Of a stretch of DNA of 64,000 bases, positions 34,467 through 43,326 are shown piece after piece. The translations under genes were made by a program, and so were the position numbers. Where the stretch lies: the NCBI RefSeq assembly GCF_030505195.1, contig NZ_CP129672.1, forward strand, positions 3,320,501 to 3,384,500, given 5' to 3'. The stretch's first letter is position 1. Each line of letters begins with the position of its first letter. The DNA comes from Comamonas testosteroni (GTDB lineage: Bacteria; Pseudomonadota; Gammaproteobacteria; Burkholderiales; Burkholderiaceae_C). The notes below the pieces were generated by a model. It saw only the letters and a list, made by a program, of their open reading frames with translations, searched no databases and had not been told where the DNA came from.

Positions 34467-34469
34467 AGT

Positions 34470-35600
34470 ATGAAAAAGGTCCTGATCACCGGCATTAACG
34501 GCTTTGTAGGCAAGAATTTGCAACTGCACTTAGCCGAGCGCAAGGATGTGCAGGTTCTGGGCTTTACGCGTGAAAGCGATGTGGCTCTGCTGCCCGGTTT
34601 GCTGAAGGAGGTGGATTTCGTGTTCCACCTAGCTGGCGTCAATCGGCCGAAAGACCCGCATGAGTTCGCTACCGGCAACGCCGAACTGACACAAGTCTTG
34701 TGCCGAGCGGTGGGGAAGGTGGCCGCGGAGACGGGGCGAAAGATCCCTGTAGTGTGCACCTCTTCCACCCAGGCGGGGCTTGACAACCTCTACGGGCAGA
34801 GCAAGCGCATGGCCGAGGATGCACTGTTTGCTCTGCAGCGCACGGCAGGTGTGCCGGTGCATGTCTTCCGTTTGCCCAATGTCTTTGGCAAGTGGTGCAA
34901 GCCCAACTACAACTCTGCCGTGGCGACCTTTTGCCACAACATAGCGCGCGATCTGCCCATTCAGGTGAATGATCCAGCGGTGTCATTGACTCTTGTTTAC
35001 GTGGACGATGTCGTTGAGCGCTTCATGCAACTCATGGATGGTGCGGATGCCATGGTCGATGTCGATGGCTTTGCCGCCGTGACTCCGCAATACACGACAA
35101 CTGTGGGTCAGCTCGCCGCCCAGATCCAGGCCTTCAAGGACAGCCGTGGCACGCTGATGACCGAGCGTGTGGGGACAGGCTGGGTTCGGGCGCTATATGC
35201 CACGTATGTAAGCTATCTGCCTGTGGAGTCTTTTACTTACACAGTGCCTCAGCACGGCGATCCACGAGGCGTGTTTGTGGAGATGCTCAAGACACCGGAT
35301 TGCGGCCAGTTTTCTTTTTTCACGGCGCACCCCGGTGTGACGCGAGGGGGGCATTACCACCACACGAAGACCGAAAAATTCCTAGTGATCAAAGGGCAGG
35401 CGCGTTTCAAATTTCGCCATATGCAGACAGGCCAAGCCCATGAGCTTGTCACCAGCGGTGACAAGGCCGAGATCGTGGAGACGGTGCCTGGCTGGACTCA
35501 CGACATAACCAATATCGGCTCTGACGAGATGATTGTCATGCTCTGGGCAAACGAGGTATTCAACCGCGCTCGGCCGGATACCTTTGCCTGCCTGCTGTAA
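34470..35600 (+). CDS. fnlB: UDP-2-acetamido-2,6-dideoxy-hexulose reductase (FnlB/CapF)
   Basis: CapF/FnlB is a two-domain enzyme that epimerises and reduces the FnlA product on the way to UDP-L-FucNAc. The 376-residue protein has an N-terminal NAD(P)-binding domain (KKVLITGINGFVGKNLQLHL, VFHLAGVNRP, YGQSKRMAED with Tyr/Lys) and, from about residue 250, a cupin domain with HPGVTRGGHYHHTKTEKFLVI that carries the zinc-binding His residues. It lies three bases after fnlA and 60 bases before fnlC. Codon use is GC-rich again, like the second half of fnlA. Confidence 0.95.
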   Translation: MKKVLITGINGFVGKNLQLHLAERKDVQVLGFTRESDVALLPGLLKEVDFVFHLAGVNRPKDPHEFATGNAELTQVLCRAVGKVAAETGRKIPVVCTSSTQAGLDNLYGQSKRMAEDALFALQRTAGVPVHVFRLPNVFGKWCKPNYNSAVATFCHNIARDLPIQVNDPAVSLTLVYVDDVVERFMQLMDGADAMVDVDGFAAVTPQYTTTVGQLAAQIQAFKDSRGTLMTERVGTGWVRALYATYVSYLPVESFTYTVPQHGDPRGVFVEMLKTPDCGQFSFFTAHPGVTRGGHYHHTKTEKFLVIKGQARFKFRHMQTGQAHELVTSGDKAEIVETVPGWTHDITNIGSDEMIVMLWANEVFNRARPDTFACLL

Positions 35601-35660
35601 CCAGCTTCGCTGAGTGCCCGGTGAGCCCGGGCGTCAGATCCTCTTCCTTCCAGATCCCAA

Positions 35661-36791
35661 ATGAAAAAACTCAAAGTCATGACCGTGGTCGGTACCCGGC
35701 CTGAAATCATTCGTCTTTCCCGTGTATTGGCTCGCCTGGACGAGAATTGCGAGCATGTTGTGGTGCACACGGGTCAAAACTACGACTATGAGCTGAACCA
35801 GATCTTCTTTGACGATCTGGGCATTCGCAAGCCGGATCACTTCCTGAACGCAGCCGGCGGCAGCGCCGCTGAGACCATAGGCAAGATCATTGCAGCCATG
35901 GATGCCGTGTTGATCGCCGAGCAGCCCGAGGCGCTGCTGGTGTTGGGTGATACCAACAGTTGCCTGTCAGTGATTCCTGCCAAACGGCGAAAGATCCCGA
36001 TCTTCCACATGGAGGCGGGTAACCGCTGCTTCGACCAGCGTGTTCCCGAGGAGACGAATCGTCGCATCGTGGATCACACGGCCGATATCAATCTCACTTA
36101 CAGCAGCATCGCGCGTGAGTATCTGCTGCGAGAGGGCTTGCCGCCGGATCAGATCATCAAGACCGGCAGCCCGATGTTCGAGGTACTGACGCATTACCGC
36201 GAGCGTATCGATGCCTCCGATGTGTTGCAGCGGCTGGGACTGCAGCCAGCAGACTTCTTCGTGGTCAGTGCGCACCGCGAGGAAAACATTGAATCCGACC
36301 GCAATTTCGGCAAGCTGGTGCAGGTGCTCAACAAGGTAGCCGAAGTCTATGGCCTGCCTGTTATTGTTTCCACCCATCCGCGCACACAAAAGCGGGTGGA
36401 GGCCATGGGGACGCAGTTTAATCCTCTGGTGCAATTGCTCAAGCCGTTGGGATTTACCGATTACAACAAGCTGCAGTTGTCTGCGCGGGCGGTGCTTTCC
36501 GATAGCGGCACTATCAACGAGGAATCGTCCATCTTGAACTTTCCGGCCTTGAACCTGCGTGAGGCCCATGAGCGTCCGGAAGGCATGGAGGAAGCGGCTG
36601 TGATGATGGTCGGCCTGGAAGAGCAGCGGGTGCTGCAGGGGCTGGCGATTTTGCAGAAGCAGCTGCGGGGCGACGAACGGCTGTTGCGCCAAGTGTCTGA
36701 CTACAGCATGCCGAACGTGAGTGACAAGGTAGTCCGTATCATTCACAGCTACACCGATTATGTGAATCGGGTTGTGTGGAAGAAATACTGA
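35661..36791 (+). CDS. fnlC: UDP-N-acetyl-L-fucosamine synthase (non-hydrolysing 2-epimerase)
   Basis: The 376-residue protein is a non-hydrolysing UDP-N-acetylhexosamine 2-epimerase of the WecB type. It shows VVGTRPEIIRLSRVLA, VHTGQNYD, GDTNSCLSV, HMEAGNRCFDQRVPEETNRRIVDH and SDSGTINEESSILNFPALNLREAHERPEGME, with the conserved His and Glu residues. After FnlA and FnlB, it makes UDP-L-FucNAc (CapG/WbjD role). The order fnlA-fnlB-fnlC followed by wbuB supports this over simple WecB function. Confidence 0.93.
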   Translation: MKKLKVMTVVGTRPEIIRLSRVLARLDENCEHVVVHTGQNYDYELNQIFFDDLGIRKPDHFLNAAGGSAAETIGKIIAAMDAVLIAEQPEALLVLGDTNSCLSVIPAKRRKIPIFHMEAGNRCFDQRVPEETNRRIVDHTADINLTYSSIAREYLLREGLPPDQIIKTGSPMFEVLTHYRERIDASDVLQRLGLQPADFFVVSAHREENIESDRNFGKLVQVLNKVAEVYGLPVIVSTHPRTQKRVEAMGTQFNPLVQLLKPLGFTDYNKLQLSARAVLSDSGTINEESSILNFPALNLREAHERPEGMEEAAVMMVGLEEQRVLQGLAILQKQLRGDERLLRQVSDYSMPNVSDKVVRIIHSYTDYVNRVVWKKY

Positions 36792-36806
36792 GACTGGTCG
36801 TGAAGA

Positions 36807-37997
36807 ATGAAAATAGCCTTGATCGCTGACACTTTTCCTCCCTTGCGAAATTCCGGGGCAGTGCAGCTAAGGGACTTATCGCGTGAATTTGTGGCTCAAG
36901 GTCATGAATTGACGGTAATTCTTCCATCATGGGAGATCAAGGAGGACTTTCTTCTTGAGGATATGGAAGGCTTTCAGGTCTTGAGGCTGAAGTCCCCCAA
37001 AACTAAGGACGTCAATTACGCGAGAAGAACCCTGTCAGAGTTTTTGATGCCATTTTTCATGAAGGAGGGTTATAAAAAGTCCCCTTTGCGTGACGAGAAA
37101 TGGGATGGTATTGCTTGGTACGCCCCTTCCATATTTCATGCGCCTTTTGTCAATGACTTGAAGAAAACCAGTGACTGCAAAGGTTATCTGATAATAAGAG
37201 ATATCTTCCCTGAATGGGCTGTTGATATGGGTTTGATGGGGAGGGGGATTATTTACCGTTTCTTCAATGCAGTGGCCCGCTATCAATATTCTGTGGCCGA
37301 TATCATTGGCGTTCAAACTCCTGGGAATCTCTCATATTTTGAGGATTGGGAAAAAAACAGGGGGAAAAAACTGGTGGTTCTTCAAAACTGGCTGGCGGAT
37401 ACGAAGCCAGGTAGTTGCTCGATATCGATTAATAGGACGACTCTGGCCGGTCGAAAGATATTTGTGTATGCTGGGAATATGGGCGTCGCTCAGGGAATGG
37501 ACATCCTGATAGATCTGGCAGAAAAACTTAAAGATCGTCGCGATATTGGATTTTTGTTTGTTGGTCGTGGTAGTGAGGCCAAAAGGCTGGCTGAGGAATC
37601 TCGGAGAAGGTCTTTGGATAACATGGAATTCAAGGATGAGATCCATCCTGATGAGATTCCTGCACTTTATGAGCAATGCTTCGCAGGTATTGTTTCTTTG
37701 GATCAGAGGCATAAATCCCACAACATTCCCGGGAAATTTCTTTCATATATGCAAAGCGGCATTCCCGTTCTGGCAAACATAAACCCTGGCAATGATCTTG
37801 CGGAGATCATAAGGAGCGAAGGTGTCGGTGTGGCTTGCGAGAGCGCTGACATCCTGGACTTAGAGCGAAAGGCTAATGCTTTGATCAATTCTGTCGAGAC
37901 GGATGCCGATTTCCAGAAAAGATGTAGAGCTGTATATGAAAAAATGTTTTCGCCTTCGCAAGCTGTGAGACAAATCGTTCAGGAACTAGAAAGATAA
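36807..37997 (+). CDS. wbuB: Family 4 glycosyltransferase, WbuB-like (FucNAc transferase)
   Basis: The 396-residue protein is a GT-B glycosyltransferase: N-terminal KIALIADTFPPLRNSGAVQLRDL, RDIFPEWAVDMGLMGRG and C-terminal IFVYAGNMGVAQGMDILIDLA plus KFLSYMQSGIPVLANINPGNDLAEII. It resembles WbuB, which transfers L-FucNAc in O-antigen units, and it follows directly on the FucNAc genes. Its base composition is intermediate, less GC-rich than fnlBC. The gene starts 15 bases after fnlC and ends two bases before wbuC. Confidence 0.9.
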   Translation: MKIALIADTFPPLRNSGAVQLRDLSREFVAQGHELTVILPSWEIKEDFLLEDMEGFQVLRLKSPKTKDVNYARRTLSEFLMPFFMKEGYKKSPLRDEKWDGIAWYAPSIFHAPFVNDLKKTSDCKGYLIIRDIFPEWAVDMGLMGRGIIYRFFNAVARYQYSVADIIGVQTPGNLSYFEDWEKNRGKKLVVLQNWLADTKPGSCSISINRTTLAGRKIFVYAGNMGVAQGMDILIDLAEKLKDRRDIGFLFVGRGSEAKRLAEESRRRSLDNMEFKDEIHPDEIPALYEQCFAGIVSLDQRHKSHNIPGKFLSYMQSGIPVLANINPGNDLAEIIRSEGVGVACESADILDLERKANALINSVETDADFQKRCRAVYEKMFSPSQAVRQIVQELER

Positions 37998-37999
37998 TA

Positions 38000-38500
38000 A
38001 TGTCGGTACGAGTTTTCTCTGGGGATTTGATGGGCTCATTGATAGATGAGGCTAAATCCAATCCCAGAAGGCGAAAGCACAAGAACCTGCACGCTGACTA
38101 TCAGGAGGCATGCCAGCGATTCTTCAATGCGATTGAGCCCGATAGCTATCTAAGGCCTCACTGCCACGGCCCCTACCAGGGGGCAGAGACTCTGATTGCC
38201 ATCAAGGGTTTGCTGGCTTTCATGGTGTTTGGAAGCAAAGGGGAAGTGCAGGCTGTTCACCTATTCGGCGCAGGAAATCACGCAGAGGAGCCGGACGTGG
38301 CCGTGGGGGTCGAGGTTCAGCCGGGGCAATGGCACACCGTCATTTCACTTGAGAGCGGCTCTATATTGCTCGAAATGAAGGGTGGCCCCTTCGATCCTGA
38401 CGCTCCGAAGTATTTCGCTTCCTGGGCTCCCGAGGAAATGACTCAAGAAGGTCAAGTTTACCTGGAGGCCTTGAAGAAGCATGTGTCACTTCCTGGGTAG
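38000..38500 (+). CDS. wbuC: WbuC-family cupin metalloprotein
   Basis: The 166-residue cupin has the metal site PDSYLRPHCHGPYQGAETLIAI and the second motif VQPGQWHTVISL, with Lys/Arg-rich SNPRRRKHKNLHADY upstream. WbuC proteins occur next to wbuB in FucNAc O-antigen clusters; the reaction is not established. Its last 15 bases overlap the convergent initiating-transferase gene, so the two 3' ends are tightly packed. Confidence 0.92.
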   Translation: MSVRVFSGDLMGSLIDEAKSNPRRRKHKNLHADYQEACQRFFNAIEPDSYLRPHCHGPYQGAETLIAIKGLLAFMVFGSKGEVQAVHLFGAGNHAEEPDVAVGVEVQPGQWHTVISLESGSILLEMKGGPFDPDAPKYFASWAPEEMTQEGQVYLEALKKHVSLPG

Positions 38501-39595
38501 CCATCTAAAGAATGCCAGCTTTCGATAGAACATCAAATAGCATAAAGAGCTGAATATGAAAGATGCGGCAGTCAATAGTTTGCTTTGATAGGTCAGGACT
38601 GCCAATGTGCAGGGGATTGCTGCATAGATCCAGAGAAAAGGCGCGGTTAACCCATTTTGCATAGGCTTTGAAAAATTGGAAAATATTTTTCGTGCCCAGC
38701 GTTTGTTGGCCAAAGAGTGCAGGTGAAAGAAGTCTGGCTCAGTTGGACTGTAGCCCTCTCGGAGAGATCTTCGCAAAATGCTAAAACCTACTTCGATAAT
38801 TGGGTAGGAACAAATCAACAGGCTGGTCCAGGGGGAAACAGAGTGATTGCGCTCGGGTAGCAGCACGGCAATCCATGCCAGTGTAAAGCCCAGGAAATAA
38901 GCTCCGCCGTCCCCCAGAAATATCTTCCCCTTTGGCCAGTTGACAAAAAAGAAACCTGCCACAGCACCCGCTATGATCAGGCAGGTAAATGCAAGAGGAA
39001 TATCTCCTACCAGCCGAGCGATGATGCCGAAGGCAGCAAGAATAATCATTGCAGTGCCTGCAGTCAGGCCGTTCAGCCCATCGATGATGTTGATGGAGTT
39101 GGCAACCCCGCCAACAGCGATGGCAGTGAAGATGACCGAGATGATGGTAAATCCCAGCAAGAAGTCAAGGCCTGGAATATCGACATGGGTGAGCGATGTA
39201 CCAGTAATACCCCAGCCCAGTACGCCAGAGGCCATGGTGGCCAGAAGACGGATTTTTACCGATACTTTCTTGGTCAAATCTTCCAAAAGGCCAAAAATGA
39301 AAGCGGGTATTCCAGCCATGAGGATGGCACCAAGAATCATTCTCTTCTCTGCCGCAGCTGCACCATGGCTTGAGGCCGCGAAACCTGCAAAGACGCCTAT
39401 TGCAATACCGATACCGCCAATTCGGGGAGTCGGGGTGGTGTGAACTTTTTGTACCCCACTACTGGAGTCCATGGAAAAGCTGCCATGCCATTTCTTGGTG
39501 GTAACCAGCAACACGCAGGTAATAAACGAAGCCAAGCCTGCAAGAAACGCGTCATACCTGAATAACTCTTGAACAGAGAAAATAATCGAATTCAT
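38486..39595 (-). CDS. Undecaprenyl-phosphate sugar-1-phosphate transferase (WecA/WbpL-like)
   Basis: The 369-residue inner-membrane protein has about 11 helices and the polyisoprenyl-phosphate transferase motifs: VHTTPTPRIGGIGIAIG near residue 50, NSINIIDGLNGLTAG and IFLGDGGAYFLGFTLAW with the catalytic Asp residues, and the HxHxx-type FFHLHSLANKRW loop. It starts O-unit synthesis by loading a HexNAc-1-phosphate, probably GlcNAc or FucNAc, on undecaprenyl phosphate. It is the only gene of the cluster on the minus strand and is divergent from argB. Similar WbpL-like genes follow FucNAc genes in Pseudomonas O-antigen clusters. Confidence 0.92.
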   Translation of the reverse strand: MNSIIFSVQELFRYDAFLAGLASFITCVLLVTTKKWHGSFSMDSSSGVQKVHTTPTPRIGGIGIAIGVFAGFAASSHGAAAAEKRMILGAILMAGIPAFIFGLLEDLTKKVSVKIRLLATMASGVLGWGITGTSLTHVDIPGLDFLLGFTIISVIFTAIAVGGVANSINIIDGLNGLTAGTAMIILAAFGIIARLVGDIPLAFTCLIIAGAVAGFFFVNWPKGKIFLGDGGAYFLGFTLAWIAVLLPERNHSVSPWTSLLICSYPIIEVGFSILRRSLREGYSPTEPDFFHLHSLANKRWARKIFSNFSKPMQNGLTAPFLWIYAAIPCTLAVLTYQSKLLTAASFIFSSLCYLMFYRKLAFFRWLPRK

Positions 39596-39743
39596 GGAGT
39601 GTGTGGATGTGGAATTGTTTTAAGTTTTATATCGAGGGTAGCTGACTCGGGGAAGTTGGCATCTTGCTCGTCTCCAAGAGCATTTGCGGCACAATGCAGC
39701 CCATCTGACTTGAACATTGTCCCACGGGACTGAGCTTTGATCT

Positions 39744-40643
39744 ATGACCACCATTGACTCCACCACCCAGATCGCCCCCCGCGACAAAGCCGAAATCCTG
39801 GCGCAAGCGCTGCCCTACATTCGCAAGTTCCATGGCAAGACCATGGTCATCAAGTATGGCGGTAACGCCATGACCGATCCCGCCCTGCAGGCGGACTTTG
39901 CAGAAGATGTGGTGTTGCTCAAGCTGGTGGGGATTAACCCTGTGGTGGTTCATGGTGGTGGACCTCAGATCGAGGCGGCGCTGGGTCGTCTTGGCAAGAA
40001 GGGTGAATTCATTCAAGGCATGCGTGTCACGGATGAAGAGACCATGGAAGTGGTGGAGTGGGTGCTGGCTGGCGAGGTGCAGCAGGACATCGTGGGTCTG
40101 ATCCATCAGGCCGGCGGCAAGGCAGTGGGCCTGACGGGGCGAGATGGTGGCTTGATTCGTGCCAAGAAGCTCAAGATGCTGGATAACAAGGATCCGAGCA
40201 TCGAGCACGATGTGGGTCAGGTGGGCGATATCGTCGCCATCGACCCCAGTGTGGTGAAGGCGCTGCAGGACGATGCTTTCATTCCGGTGATCAGCCCTAT
40301 CGGTTTTGGTGAGGAGAACGAAAGTTACAACATCAACGCCGACGTGGTTGCAAGCAAACTCGCAACAGTGTTGCAAGCTGAAAAGCTGGTGCTTTTAACC
40401 AACACTCCGGGCGTTCTGGACAAGGCCGGCAATCTGCTGACGGATCTGACGGCGCGCGAGATTGATGCGCTGTTTGCCGACGGTACGATTTCTGGCGGCA
40501 TGCTGCCCAAGATTTCGGGCGCCCTGGATGCTGCCAAGGCGGGCGTGAATGCGGTGCACATCATCGATGGACGCGTGCCGCATTCCATGCTGCTGGAAAT
40601 TTTGACGGACCAGGCGTATGGCACGATGATTCGCAGCCATTGA
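39744..40643 (+). CDS. argB: Acetylglutamate kinase
   Basis: ArgB phosphorylates N-acetylglutamate in arginine synthesis. The 299-residue amino-acid kinase has [12 protein letters not shown] (lysine and glycine loop), [63 protein letters not shown] and the C-terminal [18 protein letters not shown]. The length fits the non-fused bacterial form. The N-terminal helix before residue 20 is of the kind seen in arginine-sensitive hexameric enzymes. An intrinsic terminator follows before the two-component genes. Confidence 0.97.
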   Translation: MTTIDSTTQIAPRDKAEILAQALPYIRKFHGKTMVIKYGGNAMTDPALQADFAEDVVLLKLVGINPVVVHGGGPQIEAALGRLGKKGEFIQGMRVTDEETMEVVEWVLAGEVQQDIVGLIHQAGGKAVGLTGRDGGLIRAKKLKMLDNKDPSIEHDVGQVGDIVAIDPSVVKALQDDAFIPVISPIGFGEENESYNINADVVASKLATVLQAEKLVLLTNTPGVLDKAGNLLTDLTAREIDALFADGTISGGMLPKISGALDAAKAGVNAVHIIDGRVPHSMLLEILTDQAYGTMIRSH

Positions 40644-40755
40644 TGAGCCTGTCTGGCCCTGACATGTGGTTGCTCTTCTCGAGTGGCTTTTCACATATGG
40701 CGTTAACATCGCCGCAGGGCTTTCCCGGGTGGAGTCGCGCTCAAGACTCCGCCGC

Positions 40756-40783
40756 AAGCCGCCTTTGGGCGGCTTTTGTTTTT
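40756..40783 (+). terminator. Intrinsic terminator after argB
   Basis: AAGCCGCC (40756-40763) pairs with GGCGGCTT (40768-40775) around a four-base loop, followed by a T-rich run (TTTTGTTTTT from 40774). It lies 113 bases after argB and 18 bases before the response regulator start codon. Confidence 0.9.
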
Positions 40784-40800
40784 GAGCGAGGTAGGACTTT

Positions 40801-41520
40801 ATGCGTTTGCTTCTGGTGGAAGATGATGTGATGGTGGCCAGCGGTATCAAGTTGGGTCTTTCCGATGCCGGTTATGCCGTGGACTGGGTGGGCAGCGCCG
40901 AGCGTGCGCTGGAAGTGTTGGCCCAGGAAGCGTTCGATGTGGCGGTGATCGATATCGGCCTGCCGGGCATCAACGGTCTGGAGTTGACGCGTCGCCTGCG
41001 CAGCAGCGATGTGGAAAGCAAGGCCATGCCGGTGTTGATCCTCACGGCGCGCGATGCGCTGCAGGACCGGGTGCAGGGCCTGGACTGGGGTGCTGACGAC
41101 TATATGGTCAAGCCTTTCGAGCTGCCCGAGTTGCTGGCACGCCTGCGTGCGCTGATGCGCCGCTCCCAGGCAGCAACTTCGGCTGTCCTGAACTTTGGCT
41201 GCATTGAGCTGGATACGGCGGGCCGTCGCGCCGGCGCACGCCAGCTGCCGCAGGAGGGCGAAACTGAAGGCAAGCTGCTGCCCATCGACCTGGGGCCGCG
41301 CGAATGGACGGTGCTTGAGTATCTGCTGCTCAATGCTCCCAAGCCCGCCAGCAAGGAAAAGTTGCTGCAGGCCCTGACCGGTTGGGACCGCGAAATCACG
41401 CCCAATGCCGTGGAAGTTTATGTGTCCCGCCTGCGCAGCAAACTGGAGCCGCATGGCGTGGCCCTGCGCTCCATTCGCGGCTTCGGTTATCGGCTGGAGT
41501 TGATGCCTGAATCCGTTTGA
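40801..41520 (+). CDS. OmpR-family response regulator (TctD/QseB-like)
   Basis: The 239-residue protein has a receiver domain (residues 1-118: VEDDVMVASGI acidic pocket, phosphoacceptor Asp in VIDIGLPGINGL at about residue 51, Lys in MVKPFELPE) and an OmpR-type winged helix (about 135-235: LGPREWTVLEYLLLNAP, VEVYVSRLRSKLEPHG, SIRGFGYRLE). It pairs with the sensor kinase 130 bases downstream. The spacer between them contains a family A repeat, an unusual gap for a cognate pair. The target genes are unknown. Confidence 0.94.
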   Translation: MRLLLVEDDVMVASGIKLGLSDAGYAVDWVGSAERALEVLAQEAFDVAVIDIGLPGINGLELTRRLRSSDVESKAMPVLILTARDALQDRVQGLDWGADDYMVKPFELPELLARLRALMRRSQAATSAVLNFGCIELDTAGRRAGARQLPQEGETEGKLLPIDLGPREWTVLEYLLLNAPKPASKEKLLQALTGWDREITPNAVEVYVSRLRSKLEPHGVALRSIRGFGYRLELMPESV

Positions 41521-41529
41521 TTCTCTATT

Positions 41530-41625
41530 TGATAGCTGTCAGCGATTGTTTGATATGGAGTTTGGTTATTTATATATCCGAACTGGTTATTAATAAAGCG
41601 CTTGCAGCTATAAAAATTGAATACT
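41530..41625. repeat. Intergenic repeat, family A (between response regulator and kinase)
   Basis: GATAGCTGTCAGCGATTG (41531-41548) and AAAGCGCTTGCAGCTATAAA (41597-41616) form the two arms of a family A element around an AT-rich centre with ATTTATATATCC. It separates two genes that are normally co-transcribed and translated together. Confidence 0.65.
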
Positions 41626-41650
41626 CTGAGTTCTCATTGAATAAGCATTA

Positions 41651-43150
41651 ATGACCGCCAATCTGCGTTTTCGGCTGCTGGTTCTGCTTTTGGTGCCGCT
41701 GATGCTGTTGGCGGCCATGGGCGGCTGGTTCAGCTACAGCGCCGCGGATGAGGCCTCCACCCAGCATGACCAGCGTTTGTTGCGCTTGCTGCCGGCCCTG
41801 GCCGATTCGGTGCTCGCGCCCTCGATTGCGGACGGTACGCCGCCGCTGGTGTCGCTGACTTCAAGCGTCGAAGACTTTTTGCGCAATCAGGGCGATGAAG
41901 CAGGCTATGCCGTGGGCGATCTGCAAGGCAATGTGGTGGCAGGCGATACCTGGATCAGCTTCGATGTGCCTGCGACCGGCACGGCGGAATTCCATAGCCA
42001 GGAGCACGACGGTGTGACCTATCGCGTTGCCGTGCTCAAGGCCGAAACCTATGGCGCCGGCGAGATGGTCGTCATGCTGGCCGACAGCAGCGATGTGCGC
42101 CAGCAATGGGTGCGACAGCTGCTGATGCATGTGCTGCTGCCCAATCTGCTGCTGATTGCGGGCGCGGCCGTGGCCATTTACTGGTCGGTGAGCCGGGCCT
42201 TCAAGCCGCTGCACAAGCTGACGCAGGCGGTGGAGCGCCGCTCGCCGCGCGATCTGAGCCCGATCGACGAGCAGACCTCACCGGCCGAGGTGCGGCCTCT
42301 GGTGCGCTCGCTCAATCGCCTGTTCTCCCTGGTCAATGCCCAGGCCGAAGGCCAGCGCCGTTTCGTCGCCGATGCAGCCCACCAACTGCGCACGCCGCTG
42401 GCGGCCTTGCAGACCCAGGTGGAGGCCTGGGCCCTGAGCGGACAGGAGGCCAGGCGCCTGGCCAAGCGTACGGGCGAGCCGGCGCAGGTCGTGCTCACGG
42501 TGGAGCAGATCGAGCAGCTGCGCGATGCAACCCGGCGCACTTCCCAACTGGCGCGTCAACTGCTGGCTCTGTCGCGTGCCGATGCGCGCAATGCCGAGGT
42601 GCAGCCGCTGCAGGAGGTGGATCTCAAGGAGCTCTGCGAAAGCATGCTCGAGACCTTTATCGATCGGGCCTCGATCAAGCATCTGGACTTTGGTCTCGAG
42701 GTCGAGCCTGCATCGGTCTGGGGCCATAGCTGGTTGCTGCGCGAACTGGTTTCCAACCTGGTGGAAAACGCCATCAAGTACACGCCCAGGGGCGGCAGCG
42801 TCACCTTGCGCTGCGGTCTGCGCCCCCGGCCCGTGGGCACGGACGATGCCACCTTGCTGCAGATGGCGGGTGTGCAGCAATGGGCTTTTGTCGAGGTTGA
42901 CGATGACGGGCCCGGCGTGCCCGAGGAAGAGCGCAGCCAGATTACCCAGCGTTTCTATCGCGCGCAGGGGGTGATTGAAGAAGGAACCGGTCTGGGCCTG
43001 GCAATTGCCGATGAAATAACGCAATTGCATCAAGGTGTACTGAGTTTTTCAGATGGCAGTTTCGGTAAAGGCCTATTAGTAAGACTTGAAATTCCGGTTC
43101 AATCAGTTTCAGAAGGCAGTCATGAGGTATCTGAAGCTCTCAAAGGTTAA
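41651..43150 (+). CDS. Sensor histidine kinase (TctE/QseC-like)
   Basis: The 499-residue inner-membrane kinase has an N-terminal helix (about 7-27), a periplasmic sensor part, a second helix (about 157-178), a HAMP-like linker and the kinase core. The phosphoacceptor His is in FVADAAHQLRTPLAAL (about residue 244). The ATP-binding N box is ELVSNLVENAIKYTPRGG, followed by EVDDDGPGVPEEERSQI and GTGLGLAIADEI. The periplasmic signal is unknown. It pairs with the preceding response regulator. Confidence 0.94.
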   Translation: MTANLRFRLLVLLLVPLMLLAAMGGWFSYSAADEASTQHDQRLLRLLPALADSVLAPSIADGTPPLVSLTSSVEDFLRNQGDEAGYAVGDLQGNVVAGDTWISFDVPATGTAEFHSQEHDGVTYRVAVLKAETYGAGEMVVMLADSSDVRQQWVRQLLMHVLLPNLLLIAGAAVAIYWSVSRAFKPLHKLTQAVERRSPRDLSPIDEQTSPAEVRPLVRSLNRLFSLVNAQAEGQRRFVADAAHQLRTPLAALQTQVEAWALSGQEARRLAKRTGEPAQVVLTVEQIEQLRDATRRTSQLARQLLALSRADARNAEVQPLQEVDLKELCESMLETFIDRASIKHLDFGLEVEPASVWGHSWLLRELVSNLVENAIKYTPRGGSVTLRCGLRPRPVGTDDATLLQMAGVQQWAFVEVDDDGPGVPEEERSQITQRFYRAQGVIEEGTGLGLAIADEITQLHQGVLSFSDGSFGKGLLVRLEIPVQSVSEGSHEVSEALKG

Positions 43151-43235
43151 TTTCTCGGTTACGCTTGCGTGTTGGTGAGAGCGGGGGTGAAAGTTCGGGG
43201 TGGAGACCGCAAGCCTGCTGTGTATTAAGGTTGGT

Positions 43236-43264
43236 TTGACGCACCTGGCACCTACCGGTAAGGA
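43236..43264 (+). promoter_or_regulatory. Candidate promoter of slmA
   Basis: TTGACG (43236-43241) is followed, at 17-base spacing, by TAAGGA (43259-43264), a poor match to the -10 consensus. The spacer to the slmA ATG at 43327 has no other feature. Weak support only. Confidence 0.3.
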
Positions 43265-43326
43265 TAGTCGTGTGCTTAACAGTGCAACTGGCTGTGAGAA
43301 AATTGCTAATAAATACTGAGTCGCCT

